Below the pieces are notes generated by a model that saw only the letters and a list, made by a program, of their open reading frames with translations, ran no database searches and was not told where the DNA came from. A stretch of 64,000 bases of DNA from Rugalucina vietnamica (taxonomy: Eukaryota > Mollusca > Bivalvia > Lucinida > Lucinidae): positions 38,912,721-38,976,720 of the forward strand of contig OZ024874.1 of assembly GCA_964017185.1 (NCBI GenBank). Direction: 5' to 3'. Shown here piece by piece: positions 32,303 through 43,670 of the stretch. The position numbers and the translations under genes were made by a program. Every line of letters starts with the position of its first letter. Positions within the stretch are counted from its first letter, which is position 1.

Positions 32303-33300
32303 ATACCATATATAAAACTAAAATGCAATAACTTATGTAAACAAAAATCAAAAAGTTTATTTTTTTGGAGATTTTCACCTATTTTAGTACTTCTGCAAAA
32401 GATTATTTTTTCGTCCAGGAGCTTCCAAATGTAGGTATAAGAATGCTAAATATGTAATTTAATAATATCCCAATACAGTATAAAAAGAAACAAATCCTAC
32501 CAAAAACTAGTGAAAATGAAGGATTCCAGAAATTCTAAAAAAAATAAATCAAGCACTGGAATGTACAGGTCATTTCAGGTCATAATATATGCTGACCTGG
32601 TACTCATTTTTTGTGTAAATGTATGGTGGACTTGTTGAACCATCAGATCCTACTTTAATAGACAAGGTAGAGAACTGCTACAAACAAGTATAAATTAAAA
32701 AAAAAAAGTCAGGCCAATTTTTTCCATATTTATAAATTGTTCATTGAACCGCCTCTAAAATTGTTTAAATGTAACGCCATACTTACCACCAATAAACCCA
32801 AAACTACCTAGATTAAATAATATTTTCAGTATGTCAGGGGATGTGTTCTATGAGCAAAGAGTCAAGCGTGGTTTTAACAAAAGGTTGCAGGATTTTCAGT
32901 GTGGTGTTAGACGGACAAAAGTTGAAATTCCCTCGTTGCTATGCACATGTTTACAAATGACTAGTACTGGAGACTTACTACGACTTCAGGGCGTTTAAAT
33001 TTAAAGGTAATAACAAATCAGCGACCTTGATCACTACTTCATGGGGACCGTCTTATGAAATATTGAGCCACCCTATTTTCTTAGAACAATGCCCAAACCA
33101 ACAAGACAGGCGCGTTTTGCTGCCCGGGACCTGACATCAACTTACGGTAACACAAAATGTGACAAGGCCGGTAAACGGTATCGCGTGACTAGGAATCAGC
33201 CATATGGTCCTTTGTTTGTAGTATGAGCACTTGCTTAGTAAGCTACAAAGCCAATCGGCTACACTATCAGAACCAAATCTGACATTTTTTGAATTTCTTC
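32303..33300. other. Non-coding stretch, nothing recognised
   Basis: AT-rich sequence without a supported exon or a repeat matched elsewhere in the window. Confidence 0.45.
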
Positions 33301-33320
33301 AATATATATATTCTATATAT

Positions 33321-33930
33321 TGTACGTTAAGAATCATCTTCTTAACAGTATTTTGATTATTTGGCCCCTTTGGGAATATGAGTCTTTGATTTAGACCACA
33401 CAGATGTAAATTCTTGAAATTGCAGCAAAAATGTCTGGCTTTCGCTGCCAGTTTTGTAAAGGATCACTGATGAAGGTTCATTACCCGAAATTGTACAATA
33501 TGGCCCATCTGTTCGCTTTGAATGCTTTACTGCTTCCAAAGGATCTAACAATTATTTTATTTGCTATTACTGCAGCTGGTGTTGTACCGTGTGGCGGCCC
33601 TAAAAAGTCTCCCCGTACATCATCCATAGTGCAGATTATATTTTTGTTCTTGATTCTTTGGAATCAGTGAATAAATTTTGAGTATGTCAAATATATATTG
33701 TACGTTAAGAATCATCTTCTTAACAGTATTTTGATTATTCAGCCCCTTTGGGAATATGAGTATTAGATTTAGACTACACAGATGAAAATTCTTTAAATTG
33801 CAGCAAAAATGTCTGGCTTTCGCTGCCAGTTTTGTAAAGGGTCACTGATGAAGGTGCATTACCCGAAACTGTACAATATGGCCCATCTTTTCGCTTTGAA
33901 TGCTTTACTGCATCCAAAGGATCTAACAAT
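33321..33930 (+). repeat. 378-bp tandem duplication carrying a short reading frame
   Basis: Two copies start TGTACGTTAAGAATCATCTT at 33321 and 33699 (step 378) and match for about 230 bp, diverging after GGATCTAACAAT. Each has TTGCAGCAAAA, an acceptor-like signal, just before an ATG. The flank and the frame differ at similar low rates (about 5 in 120 in the frame). Confidence 0.88.
33431..33670 (+). CDS. Duplicated short ORF, copy A (unrecognised)
   Basis: A frame beginning MSGFRCQFCKGSLMKVHYPK and continuing LYNMAHLFALNALL. It is shared with copy B for about 40 codons; the last 40 codons are unique. Of the five base changes between copies, four are silent in this frame and one changes L to H. 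On the opposite strand most of the same changes would alter residues. This hints at past constraint, but five changes are few. A single CxxC is visible and no domain is recognised. No donor follows. Confidence 0.25.
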   Translation: MSGFRCQFCKGSLMKVHYPKLYNMAHLFALNALLLPKDLTIILFAITAAGVVPCGGPKKSPRTSSIVQIIFLFLILWNQ

Positions 33931-34012
33931 GAGGCTTGGTTATGGGGGTAGGCAATATCCCATATCCCAAAATAAACCGTCCAATATATCCCATATCCCA
34001 AAATTAATTTAA
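33809..34012 (+). CDS. Duplicated short ORF, copy B (unrecognised)
   Basis: Same start and first 40 codons as copy A, then the frame runs into the ATCCCATATCCC minisatellite and stops at 34012. The C-terminal part is therefore not a natural protein end. It is more likely a fragment of an exon or an old transposon frame than a complete gene. Confidence 0.2.
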   Translation: MSGFRCQFCKGSLMKVHYPKLYNMAHLFALNALLHPKDLTMRLGYGGRQYPISQNKPSNISHIPKLI

Positions 34013-34079
34013 CTCGTATCCCAAAATAAATTCCAATATCCCATATCCCAAAATTCCTGAATATCCCATATCCCAAAAT

Positions 34080-34111
<32 letters not shown>

Positions 34112-34170
34112 TATCCCAGTATCCCTTATAAGATAAGCCAATATCCCGTATCCCAAAATACCCTATACAA
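33945..34170. repeat. ATCCCATATCCCAAAATA minisatellite
   Basis: Repeats of about 20-28 bp made of AATATCCCATATCCCAAAAT, interrupted by poly(A) and a CA run (34080-34110). Confidence 0.85.
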
Positions 34171-35060
34171 GACTCAACAATTATTGTTATTTTTCTTGCT
34201 CTTACTGGCTACCGTACATATACAATATAAAATTGACTTTTACTGTTTTTAAAAATAAATTGGAAAGTTTACAATATGTTTATTTAGGAAAAAAAAACTT
34301 ACTATAAAATATTCTAGACCTAAAAATAAAAAATGAAAAAACTTCCAAAAATCAAAACATTTGACCTTTGAGTTGGAAAATTCATGTCCACGTGTATTTC
34401 TGGGCGATACAATGTTGAAAAACAAAGGATTGCGAGACCGATAAATGATTTATCATACTTATTAATTTCATTTATGTCAAAACCTACTTGAAAACACCAA
34501 ACTCAAATATCCTTAAATAACGCTGTCTTTCGGTTTCATTGTTGCAAGCCGCGAATTCAGCGGGTTGGGTATGAAAACCGTGTCCAGTCGGTTACGGGTC
34601 GTTTCGTCCGTGATACTCGTAATACCATTTTTGCACTGTCAAATGGTTTCGAGCTTACAAATAATCAACATTAGAATACAGGTCATACACGCCTCAGTAG
34701 ATGGTGTATACCAGACAGGTAGGTAAATAGATAGGCAGGTGGTAGGTTTCTGTTTCTGTATGTTTAGAAACTTCGCTCACTAGGTAGGTACCCAGCTAAC
34801 AAAACAATGCTGTATAAACGTTGGCACAACGTTTTATTTTGGTTGTGAAAACATTTTGATTTAACGTTTAGGAGAGTTTTCTAGGAAAAAAAGTACACTC
34901 AGTTACCTTAACTTAACTAAAAATATGCAAACATACATAAGGCGCCAACAGCACAAAATATTTTAAACACCAAGACATAAAGCAAAAAGAACCACCACAG
35001 AAGTATCGACTTGGAACGATCAGTAACACAAAGTTACTGGCGGGTTTAAATCGATTTTAA

Positions 35061-35969
35061 ATACTGGCTCCTTTGTTTCGAACAGGTCTATAACAAATGT
35101 ATTGACCTGCTAAACAAAGGAAGTTTAGGAGGGAGGTTGATAAGTTTCGCGCTTTTTATTATCAACCGGTTGATAATATCTGGCGGGAAACTTATAAACC
35201 TCCCGTAGATGTACGCTGTTATATATTAGACACAACAGTGAGTTTATGTAACGGTTCAGCTGCACCGCAAAAAATGCATTCGCTGTGTTCATGCTTATGC
35301 TGATTGTACATTTTCCCAGCAAATCATGCTAAAGGTAAATACAAATTGTTTTCCTACTGAGTATCCGAAATTCTTTGAGATGAGGCAAATATGTATTATT
35401 TCAATAATTCATAATTTCCCGAAACGGTATTTCAAACGTACATTTCTGTTAGCCCCATGGTTTCATTGGTAGTGTAGAAGGTTAGGGTTAGCGTGAGGTT
35501 AATGAGAAACCACGGAAGTAGGAACAAACTTCACAAAGTTAGTTTTGACCAGCTGTTTCCCCCATAAACAGCCGGGCATTCAGTAAATGGTCCTATTTCA
35601 GCAAGGGGATTGGCCTATGACAGATCCAAGTAGAAGTGATCTACACTTTCAAATCAGTTTACGCACAATATATAGATATACAAAAATCATACTTAAATGG
35701 TATTGACTTATTTGCATTAAATCTTGATCAATAAATAACCTCGACGACGTTTTAAGGGGAAGCTACTGTGAAAGTTATTTTTGGACATGGCTGCACGAGG
35801 AAAGAAAATAAAATATCATTCACAGTTAGTCCGTGGGATTTTTGGCCAATAGTCATGTCGCGAGAAAACACGCTTTAACAGAATATAATTGGTCTAGGCA
35901 TACTGCGCAAGGTTTGGTCAATCGGCTCGCTGTGTAGCATTTGCTATAGCGAAACAAAGGAGCCAGTAT
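35061..35969. mobile_element. TIR element, 0.9 kb, inserted in R copy 3
   Basis: Perfect 20-bp inverted ends, ATACTGGCTCCTTTGTTTCG at 35061-35080 and its complement at 35950-35969. It has no frame above 65 codons. Near the left end are a hairpin (GGGAGGTTGATAAGTTTC at 35131 against GAAACTTATAAACCTCCC at 35187) and, within it, the 20-bp palindrome ATTATCAACCGGTTGATAAT (35158-35177). Confidence 0.85.
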
Positions 35970-35976
35970 ATAAGTC

Positions 35977-36122
35977 AGTTAGAGTATGTCGTTATCGGTC
36001 AATACGAAAATTATAGACCCGGGCACGTGAACTAAAAGCCTCCCTCGCTGCGCTCGGTCGGCTTTAAGTTCACGTGCCCGGGTCTATAATTTTCGTATTG
36101 ACCTCACCTCCATACTCTAACT
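35977..36122. mobile_element. Palindromic MITE, 146 bp
   Basis: Outer arms AGTTAGAGTATG and CATACTCTAACT enclose perfect 36-base arms (35997-36032 against 36068-36103) that start GGTCAATACGAAAATTATAG and end GGGCACGTGAAC. The loop is TCCCTCGCTGCGCTCGGTC between GCC and GGC. The core is unusually GC-rich for this window. It lies 7 bp from the end of the 0.9-kb element. Confidence 0.9.
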
Positions 36123-36289
36123 ATTACTTACACGGCCGTAACCTCAACCTCAGCTTCTGCAGTGGTTCATAACATTTAGTTAGTCCTTCGGTCCTCGTGG
36201 TGAATCTCTAACTAGTAAATGAATCATCAAGAACAAACAAATAAATCATGATAAACATCCTGATGAATCAAGTTTTCCTAATTTTTTCA

Positions 36290-36430
36290 AAACATTTTGT
36301 TCAACGTTGCAGAAAACCTTTCTACAACGTTGCCAAAGCCTTTATACAACCTTCTTGTAATCTTTACAAAACGCAAATGCACCTATCTATAACATTTCTA
36401 GAACATTTTTATAACCTAACCTAGCAGCTA
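36290..36430. repeat. AACGTTG/AACATTT degenerate minisatellite
   Basis: Words such as TTCAACGTTGCAGAAAACC and TACAACGTTGCCAAAGCC repeat every 20-25 bp. A related patch lies at 34800-34870. Very worn. Confidence 0.5.
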
Positions 36431-37686
36431 CTTAAACTTGTGGGATTATATGGATTGGTTTTAAATGTTTCCAAAACGTATAGGTAGTGTTTAATTTTTC
36501 AAACACAGCAAACACATTACTGCAACCGTCATGCAACTTCTCAGCCGTGGAATATGTACCACCTCTTCAAGTTAGTTGTCATGAGGATCGCTAATAATAG
36601 GCCACCTCTCCCAAACAAACCTGCATGAGGATCGACAAATTCACACAACATACAAAGTGCACTAACCTTTACAATATGTTTGAGCTGACGGAAAAGAAAC
36701 TTCTAAAACATGGCTACCAAACAGTTAAATGCGTAACCGCCGGTTAAGAATAGACATCCGATTTACGTCCTTTCGGTTTTGCGTGTGAGGTGCAACAAAT
36801 TGTAAACAAAACATACACTACTCGGATCGATCGATAATTATTTTGTAACTTTTTTTTTGTATTTTGTTACAAAACGGTATCAAAAATTTATGAATGCTAT
36901 TTTGTCACTTATTTATCATTGTTAGACAGCAGCAAAACAGTTTGCAACATGACTTGATGTTTTTGCGGGTTATTTGTTCCCTCCTTCGAAACATGTGTTT
37001 CAACACGGTCAAGAACGGCAAAATGCAACTAGAAACTGGGCAATTTGCTGTTTATTATCATGTTTTTGTGATTAATCCGCAACAAATTTGTAGTTATATA
37101 TTAAATAAATTACAACTGATGTCTGTCACAGTATTCACTTTTCTTAGGGTTCAACATTTATTTTTCGAAGGAAAGAAAAAAATGGTTAAGCATTTAATCA
37201 TTAACACATTGCTAAATTAAATACAAGCATCGCCAAATAAAGCAGCTGATGGTCGCTTACAAAACTCATAATATGTTCGACAGTAGTTGAAAGGCAAACT
37301 AGCTGGGTACATACTACTAAATATTCATGAGGATTTGTCCCGCCTTTTTCGGGGAGAGCATTTACTTTACATTAGAGACAAAAATGATGTCACCTGTCAA
37401 TAATCGATGATCGATTTCCGCTCTGAATTTTTGTTTTAAATCTTGAAACATGCGCCGTTTCGAATTTGATGATATAGTCGATAAATCACGGTATCGGGTA
37501 GGAACGGGACGGATTTTTCTTCATGAACCACATTACGAAATATGGTTTCTGATGGTGATTCCGTTTAATGGGTCATAGCCTTTTTTGAGCAGGTAAACAT
37601 ACTGATAATTTTTATTTAAATTAATGAGCTATGATGAACGTTTTTAATGAGGTAAGTCTTGTAAATTTTCTATGTCTAGTTTTCGA
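36431..37686. other. Non-coding stretch, nothing recognised
   Basis: A 108-codon frame (36894-37220) shows no domain and no splice support. No repeat pairing was found. Confidence 0.4.
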
Positions 37687-37922
37687 GCTAGGTGACGAAA
37701 CGTTAACCTTGTCACCTATGGAAAACCTAATGGTGCAGTACAACCAGTTCAGCTAAGTCATCTAGCGAAAGTGGAACGAGGTCCCGAAGTGGGGCGGAGT
37801 GAAGGCTAGGTGACGAAATGTTTACCTTCTCACCTACGGAAAACCTAATGGTGCAGTACAACCAGTTAAGCTAAGTCATCCAGCGAAAGTGGAACGAGGT
37901 CCCGAAGTGGGGCGGAGTGAAG
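37687..37922. repeat. Tandem duplication, two 118-bp units
   Basis: GGTGACGAAA opens units at 37691 and 37809. Both contain TAATGGTGCAGTACAACCAG and GGAACGAGGTCCCGAAGTGG. Units are well over 90% identical, so the duplication is recent. Confidence 0.9.
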
Positions 37923-37944
37923 GCTAGCCAGCTGATCGACCAAA

Positions 37945-38005
37945 AATATGTCCGTGAAATGTACACCCCCTTAAACCCTTTGTCACAGTACTTTTGGTTA
38001 CCTGC
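37945..38005 (+). repeat. T repeat, fragment
   Basis: ATGTCCGTGAAATGTACACC then CCCTTAAACCC, the left end of the T repeat only. Confidence 0.6.
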
Positions 38006-38445
38006 ATTTCCATTTTTCGATTTTTTGAACTTTGGAAATCAGCCGATAATGCAAACATGATGAATGACAGGTGCTTATAGGCGACCTACAGGGCTAATTA
38101 CTTGGCCCTGCACTTTTTCTAATTTACCAGATTATGTCTCAAACAGCACAGTGCTTGTCTTTGATACCCTCATATACCTAACAATTCATTACTTCTGACT
38201 GTATCAAGCTCCAGGAAGACCTTAACAACCTCGAAAGATGAAATTCCGCTTGGCAAATGTCCTTTAACCTAGAGAAATGTGACGTTATTCATAGAACTAC
38301 TGAAAAGAAATGTATTCTACACAAATAAACCCTTCATGGCCATACTCTCTCTTCAGTACCATAAATCAAGTGCGCATATTTGAAGACCTGAAGTGGATTT
38401 CAAACATCAACCCAATCTCCTCAAAGGCAAAGCAGGAGCTTCTTG

Positions 38446-39025
38446 TCTGTTGCTTGGCCCACCGGGGTCCAACTGGTGTTTTTCTTTTGCTCCGGAGTTA
38501 GTAGGTTATTCGGCGCCCAGGGATCTCAATCGTCGGGCTGCTTACTCAATCTGTGAGTCCTTGTTTTTGATTCATCAGGATGTTTATCATGATTTATTTG
38601 TTTGTTCTTGATGATTCATTGACTAGTTAGAGATTCACCACGAGGACCGAATAACTAACTAAATGTTATGAACCACTGCAGAAGCTGAGGGTGAGGTTAG
38701 GATCCTGTAAAACCGGTTTAAGCCCGCCAGTAACTTTGTGTTACTGATCGTTCCAAGGCGATACTTCTGTGGTGGTTCTTTTTGTTTTATGTCTTGGTGT
38801 TTAAAATTCTTTGTGCTGTTGGCGCCTTATGTATGTTTTCATATTTTTAATTAAGTTAAGGTAACTGAGTGGCCACCTATTGGGAAAATAGCTGCTCATT
38901 CGGCTTACGATATGTTTCATTGTATAATTGCCTGATTGTTAGTCTTTTTTTTCCCACCTCGGTTTTTGGAGTGGGAATCTCTTTCTGATTGCGCCTTTTC
39001 CTGATCTTTGCCTACTTGTACCTTT
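38446..39025 (+). mobile_element. R repeat, copy 4, full-length insertion in the LINE
   Basis: 580 bp flanked by TTCTTG on both sides (38440-38445 and 39026-39031). The surrounding LINE frame resumes after it, which fixes its limits. Ordered landmarks are CATCAGGATGTTTATCATG, CACCACGAGGACCGAATAAC, AACCACTGCAGAAGCTGAGG, GCCAGTAACTTTGTGTTACT, GGTGGTTCTTTTTG, GGCCACCTATTGGGAAAATA, GCTCATTCGGCTTAC, TTTTTGGAGTGGGAATC and CCTACTTGTACCTTT. No frame of note, no A or B box, no inverted ends: a non-coding retroposon-like unit of unknown class. Confidence 0.82.
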
Positions 39026-39454
39026 TTCTTGGTTTCCAAGAACGTAACCTTTAACATCAATTCTCCAACAATTCAGAGAAAAGCCTACAAATCTATTGTC
39101 CGCCCTTAACTTGAATACTGTAATACTGTAGGGGGCCCTACATGCATTAAAATCCCAAAGAAGGCGACAAATCAAACCATCTTAGCTATCTGCTAGTTCA
39201 TCAAGTAGAGATTCCGGTAGTCAATTCCGGTCCATTCCGGTAAAGGAACTCACCGAGTGGATATGGTTCAGAGGAGAGCGGCGAGATGGGCAACAGGAAG
39301 ATACCACAACAAATCTAGTGTATCTGACATGCTCCGCAGACTCTAACTTACTATCTGTTACAAATTTGCGAAACCATATTGTTGCCATTGATGTGGATAA
39401 GTACTTGCATATGGGGTACTCATTACGAAAACATGCCCATCCAATACACATAGA

Positions 39455-39705
39455 TTTCTAAAATTGTAAAAAAAATGAAAATTTTCAGTAGTTATTATCT
39501 TTATATATTTTTCTTATTTTTGCTCAAAACATAGATTGTAGGTACACGTTATAACCGCCTTGCCGAGGCGGTTCTAATGTGTTCTCATAATCTAATGTTT
39601 TTGAGTAAAATAAGAAAATCAGGTAAACCCCTGCATCCCCCAGTTTTGCTATATAAAAGTTGGGTATCAGGGGTATATATTTCACGGACATGTTAAACGG
39701 ATGTG
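39455..39705 (-). mobile_element. T repeat, copy 3 (inverse), insertion in the LINE
   Basis: GGTACACGTTATAACCGCC, TTGCCGA, GGCGGTTCTAATGTG forms a clear hairpin, followed by CCCCAGTTTTGCTATATAAA and TATTTCACGGACATG. The LINE frame is interrupted exactly here. Confidence 0.75.
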
Positions 39706-39870
39706 TTACCACCAGTATCGCCAGTTGAGAACAGACAAAGACTATACACCACGCTCTTCCTTATTCCCCAGGACAGTCATACAATGGAATCAGCTCCCAC
39801 TACAAATCTGCCTGACAGAGTCGCTCGATACCTTCAAGACACAGATCACGAAGATCGAGCGCTCTAGAAT

Positions 39871-41015
39871 TAATTAATTAATAAATACTTCTTCTACCCC
39901 TTTGTCTTTCTTTTTCTTTGCTTCCTTCAATCTTTCCTTATTCCTTCTTTCCTTACTCATCATCTTCATTACTTCTTCTACAATTTCCCTTCTCGCACTC
40001 AAATGGTGATAATCATCATACCTGAGGGCATACCAGTATACCGGCAAAGGCAAAAGCAAAAAGGGTTGCGTTGTGACTTATTGATTTTGATGAAGTTTTG
40101 GGATTTTTAATACACAAATATTTTGAATGCGATATTTAGAATGTTTCAAAGGTACTTTGAATGTTTGTCAAAACCGACCATGCTTTCATACCCAACCAAA
40201 AATGCGTGGATGGATGCAGCTTAGGATGCGCAGACAATTGGGACGGATGTTACAATACGACAACAAATAGTCCGTATTAGCAAACCTAATATACTCAAAA
40301 CCAAAAGTATTTTACACTTTTCATTTCTAAATATACTTTTATTCGTTTTGATTTGTAACAAAGTATCTATTGGATTGTGTCCCCAACACGTGTCCGAGCA
40401 TAATGCATGTAAAGCCGTCGACGTAACTTAATCCACTTGGGAGTTATCTCTGCTTTCATTAAACGATCAAAATTGGCATTTTTCCACCAAATCAAATGTA
40501 GGCAGAAGATTTGAACACGCTGTGCCAAGGACCACTCATTGTTCTTCAAAAATACTGCCAGACATTTTCGCTCCGACATCTGGTTTGGTTTTTGCAGGCT
40601 GTTAAAATTGCTTTGCATCGACAGTAACTCCCTTTGAAATAAACCAATAGTAAATTTTAACCATTTATGAAAGTTTTTCCTTTAATCGTATCGGACTTTT
40701 TTTGCATTTCGAATCGTTGGGGTCTCAATTGAAATGTGTTGCAACAAATGTGTTGACATGTGAAACAATTCCAATCGGTTCGAAAGGAAAACGGCAAACA
40801 ATTTGTAATGGGATTTTCCATTGAAACCATTGTTAATGTCGCAAAATGGGCATTGGACCTGAAAACATCACCCCAGTTTATTGTTCGAGCAGGAACTTTC
40901 GAGTTAATTTGAACTTAAATAAGCAATACAATAACATCTCTTAAAGATTTTGTCTTCAAACTTTAAAATTGTTTATTGATAAAATTACAGTAACTCAACA
41001 AAAATGATGTGATTT
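39871..41015. other. Non-coding stretch, nothing recognised
   Basis: CT-rich around 39880-39990, otherwise AT-rich. The 83-codon minus-strand frame at 40367-40618 has no recognised domain. Confidence 0.4.
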
Positions 41016-41063
41016 TGAAAAAAAAAAAAAAACAACAACAACAACAACAACAAAAAAAAAACT
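41016..41063. repeat. Poly(A) with AAC repeats
   Basis: A run, then AAC trinucleotides, then A run. A similar tract lies at 41335-41403. Confidence 0.9.
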
Positions 41064-41334
41064 TTATTTTGACCCCTTATGTTTTATAGGGGCATGTGGC
41101 AGCATTCCGTCATTAAAAATCCTTAACATTTCGCCTACCCAATGTGTTATTGATCGGACTTTAATACATATCAAACACTTTAAAATATTACACACCTTTG
41201 CCCGAAAAAAAAACTACCTATAAAACAGTGTAAAGTTATTATTGGCTTTGAGTATATTTTAATACCTACCGATCGAAATTTACACTCAATACTAAACATT
41301 TTAAATAGTCTTCTTTATCAAAATACATTCAGCA

Positions 41335-41371
41335 ACAACAACAACAACAAAAAAAAAAAACAAAAAAAAAA

Positions 41372-41403
<32 letters not shown>
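41335..41403. repeat. AAC repeats and poly(A)
   Basis: CAA trinucleotides followed by interrupted A runs of up to about 30. Confidence 0.9.
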
Positions 41404-41404
<1 letters not shown>

Positions 41405-41457
41405 GTCATACCACTTTTTAAAATAATGACGATTTAACACGTGTTCTGCGTATGAAT

Positions 41458-42408
41458 TTAAGGATGTTCGCTGCCAATGAAAAAGTATTCAAATTTTTTT
41501 TCTAACCACTCTTTTTTTATTCCAAAATACAACACAAGACATTTGAAAACAAAATAAATATAGGATAGTGTGCATTTTTTCAAGCTACAGGCCTCTGAAT
41601 GAGACCTCTGAGCACCATGTTTTAAATTTGGTAAAATTAATTTAATTTTTAATTCTTTGAAACATACCTGTCTTGAACAAAACTACACATAGAATGCTTT
41701 CAAAAGTCATAATATTTACGTCGCGCAGTCAATTTTGGACCAAAAGCATAGAAAAATTTGCAACTTGGGATGGATGACAAAATTTTACGATTCCTTTTCC
41801 AACCCTACCCCCATACTTGAAAAGTAAGAAAAAGACAATATTTTGAAATGTACCAAACCCATATTTGTTGATTCAAACTTTTTCTTGTATTTTCACACAA
41901 CATAGAACTTTGTAATCTTGTTCGAATAAAAGAAAGAAATATATAGGGTAGTGAGCATATAAGAGAGAACCAACAACTTAAAAATCGTCATTTTCAGCCT
42001 TTTTTCGGCTGTTTTGTTTCTAAAAGCCCATTTCATAAAACCACCTTAAATTTTAAAACCAGCACACCAAAGACACAAAAATGACTTAGAATACCATGTA
42101 CACATATATTGCTGCTAAAATAAACATCAAATTAGTGCAATTAATTTGAAGATGTGTAATATTCAAGTTTAATCTACCCTACCCCCTAAATTTTACTGAC
42201 AACTATAATTTTCTGAAAAGTTGCAGAAAATGGGGTGAAAAAATGAAGTTTCTTAGATTGACAATTTTCATAGCTCATTCAATGCATAAAATCAATATGC
42301 ATCCAAATATAAAATATTAGGAAAATATCTGCAACCGTTTACGAGATATTCAAGAAAAGAAAAACCGGAAGTCCCGAAATATCAAATGTTAGCAGCGAAC
42401 CTCCTTAA
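41458..42408. mobile_element. TTAA-flanked TIR element, 0.95 kb
   Basis: TTAA at 41458-41461 and 42405-42408 flank inverted ends GGATGTTCGCTGC and GCAGCGAACCTCC. TTAA duplication is typical of piggyBac-like and Kolobok-like transposons. The interior has no frame of note, so it is non-autonomous. Confidence 0.82.
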
Positions 42409-43228
42409 TTTAAAACATAAGATTTCGGGACGAAGCCGTTTGTAAACAATGGATTGCCCTAACTGAATCTGACAAGAAATACGCTGTTATTATGAGGCGA
42501 TCACGATGACTTTTATTGCAGAAAGATAGTATACTTAAGAAAATTAAAATACGCAACACACGTAATTTCAACTTTTTCGTATGCATTTGACGTTTTGATG
42601 AAATCCTTTGATGTAATGACTTACCGACTGCTTTTTGCACGTGATGAAATGAGAAAACGTCATTTTATTGACAAATTAACGACAAAGCGTCAAAAACCAT
42701 GAAAAACGCAAATTGTGACGTAAACGTTGGGGCGAAGGGGAAGATAACAAATTCTTTGCATGTGGGTACGGAAGCGTATATGTGCACCGTGTTGTTACTT
42801 TAGTTGGCACCATCTCGACTTTGCGTTGGTCAATTTGTTTAGTTGATCTACCAAATCTCGACAAATTAATGTCTAGATGTCGAGTTAAAACAACTCGATA
42901 TACTTTCATTCTGATAGAATTTAAAGTTGCAATAATCTTCTCGATAATCGAATTGATTATGTTAATCGTCTAGAATTATCTTGTAAAACATAATCATAGT
43001 GCTATCTTTATTTAAATAATGCAACTTCTAGAGATGATTATGTCGAAATAACACATTGTAACGAAACAATTTGAAATAAATTTCGAGCCGATCAGAGTTA
43101 TATTGCAATATACTTCTCGACTTATCCAACTCATTTTATTAGTCGATATAAGTTAAGTCGTATAATAACATAATAAAACCTGTAGGGCACCAGTACGATA
43201 CCGGTAGGTACATGCTGATACGATGATA

Positions 43229-43313
43229 TTGACTTGCTCTACTTGCAACCGACAGTTTAGAGCCAGAATTGGCCTAGTCAGCCATCAAAGATCTCACCAA
43301 CACACACGAACCT
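43229..43313. repeat. CTCTACTTGCAACCGACAGT block, copy 1
   Basis: About 85 bp, including CTCTACTTGCAACCGACAGT and CTCACCAACACACACGA, repeated at 63648-63727 in the same orientation. Confidence 0.75.
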
Positions 43314-43374
43314 ATTCAAGAAATAATGATGGTCTTTCTCATTAGTGAGAGACGAATGACCAGAGGTAGGTATA

Positions 43375-43670
43375 TGTAGCCTACCAGGATACCATTAGGT
43401 ACATGTAGCCTACCACAACTGAAGCATACCGGCCGGTAACTCTAGCCTTTCTATCAGTTGTGATAGGCTAGAGGTACCTGTTGGTACCCTACTATAAGTT
43501 GTGGTAGGCTAAAGGTACTGACCGGTATCCTACTTTCAGTTGCGGTAGGCTACAGGAAACTACAGGTACCCTACTGACAACTGTGGTAGATTACAGGTAC
43601 CTGCCGGTCAGTTGTTGTATGTGAGATGTACCAACCGACACCATACTGTCAGTTTTTGTATGCTACATGG
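43375..43670. repeat. ~50-bp minisatellite, GTTGTGGTAGGCTACAGGTA
   Basis: Five to six worn units with GTAGGCTA(C/A)AGGTAC, CCGGTA, CCTACTGTCAGTTG. It lies inside the long-TIR element near its left arm. Confidence 0.8.

Larger units (their letters stand above)
34893..36276 (-). repeat. R repeat, copy 3 (inverse), host of two nested insertions
   Basis: ACTCAGTTACCTTAACTTAA ... GGCGCCAACAGCAC ... GATCAGTAACAC (34893-35045) and AACCTCAACCTCAGCTTCTG ... GGTCCTCGTGGTGAATCTCT ... CATCCTGATGAATCAA (36135-36276) are inverse to the copy at 38446-39025. About 1 kb of foreign sequence separates the two halves. Confidence 0.85.
38090..39870 (+). pseudogene. Jockey/CR1-like LINE ORF2 remnant, interrupted twice
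   Basis: Plus-strand LINE read in three blocks. 38090-38445: DTLIYLTIHY, then after a frameshift SDCIKLQEDLNNLE and WQMSFNLEKCDVIH, the RT thumb region. 39026-39445: NINSPTIQRKAYKSIVRP, LEYCNTV, VQRRAARWATGRYHNKS and VAIDVDKYLHMG. 39708-39870: YHQYRQLRTDKDYTPRSSLF, PRTVIQWNQLP, TESLDTFKTQI and a stop. The gaps are an R repeat and a T repeat. Many stops and frameshifts. It belongs to a different lineage from the LINE at 5829-7264. Confidence 0.85.

Noticed and set aside
35481..35491. Telomere-like GTTAGGGTTAG
   Set aside because: Less than two repeats; chance occurrence.
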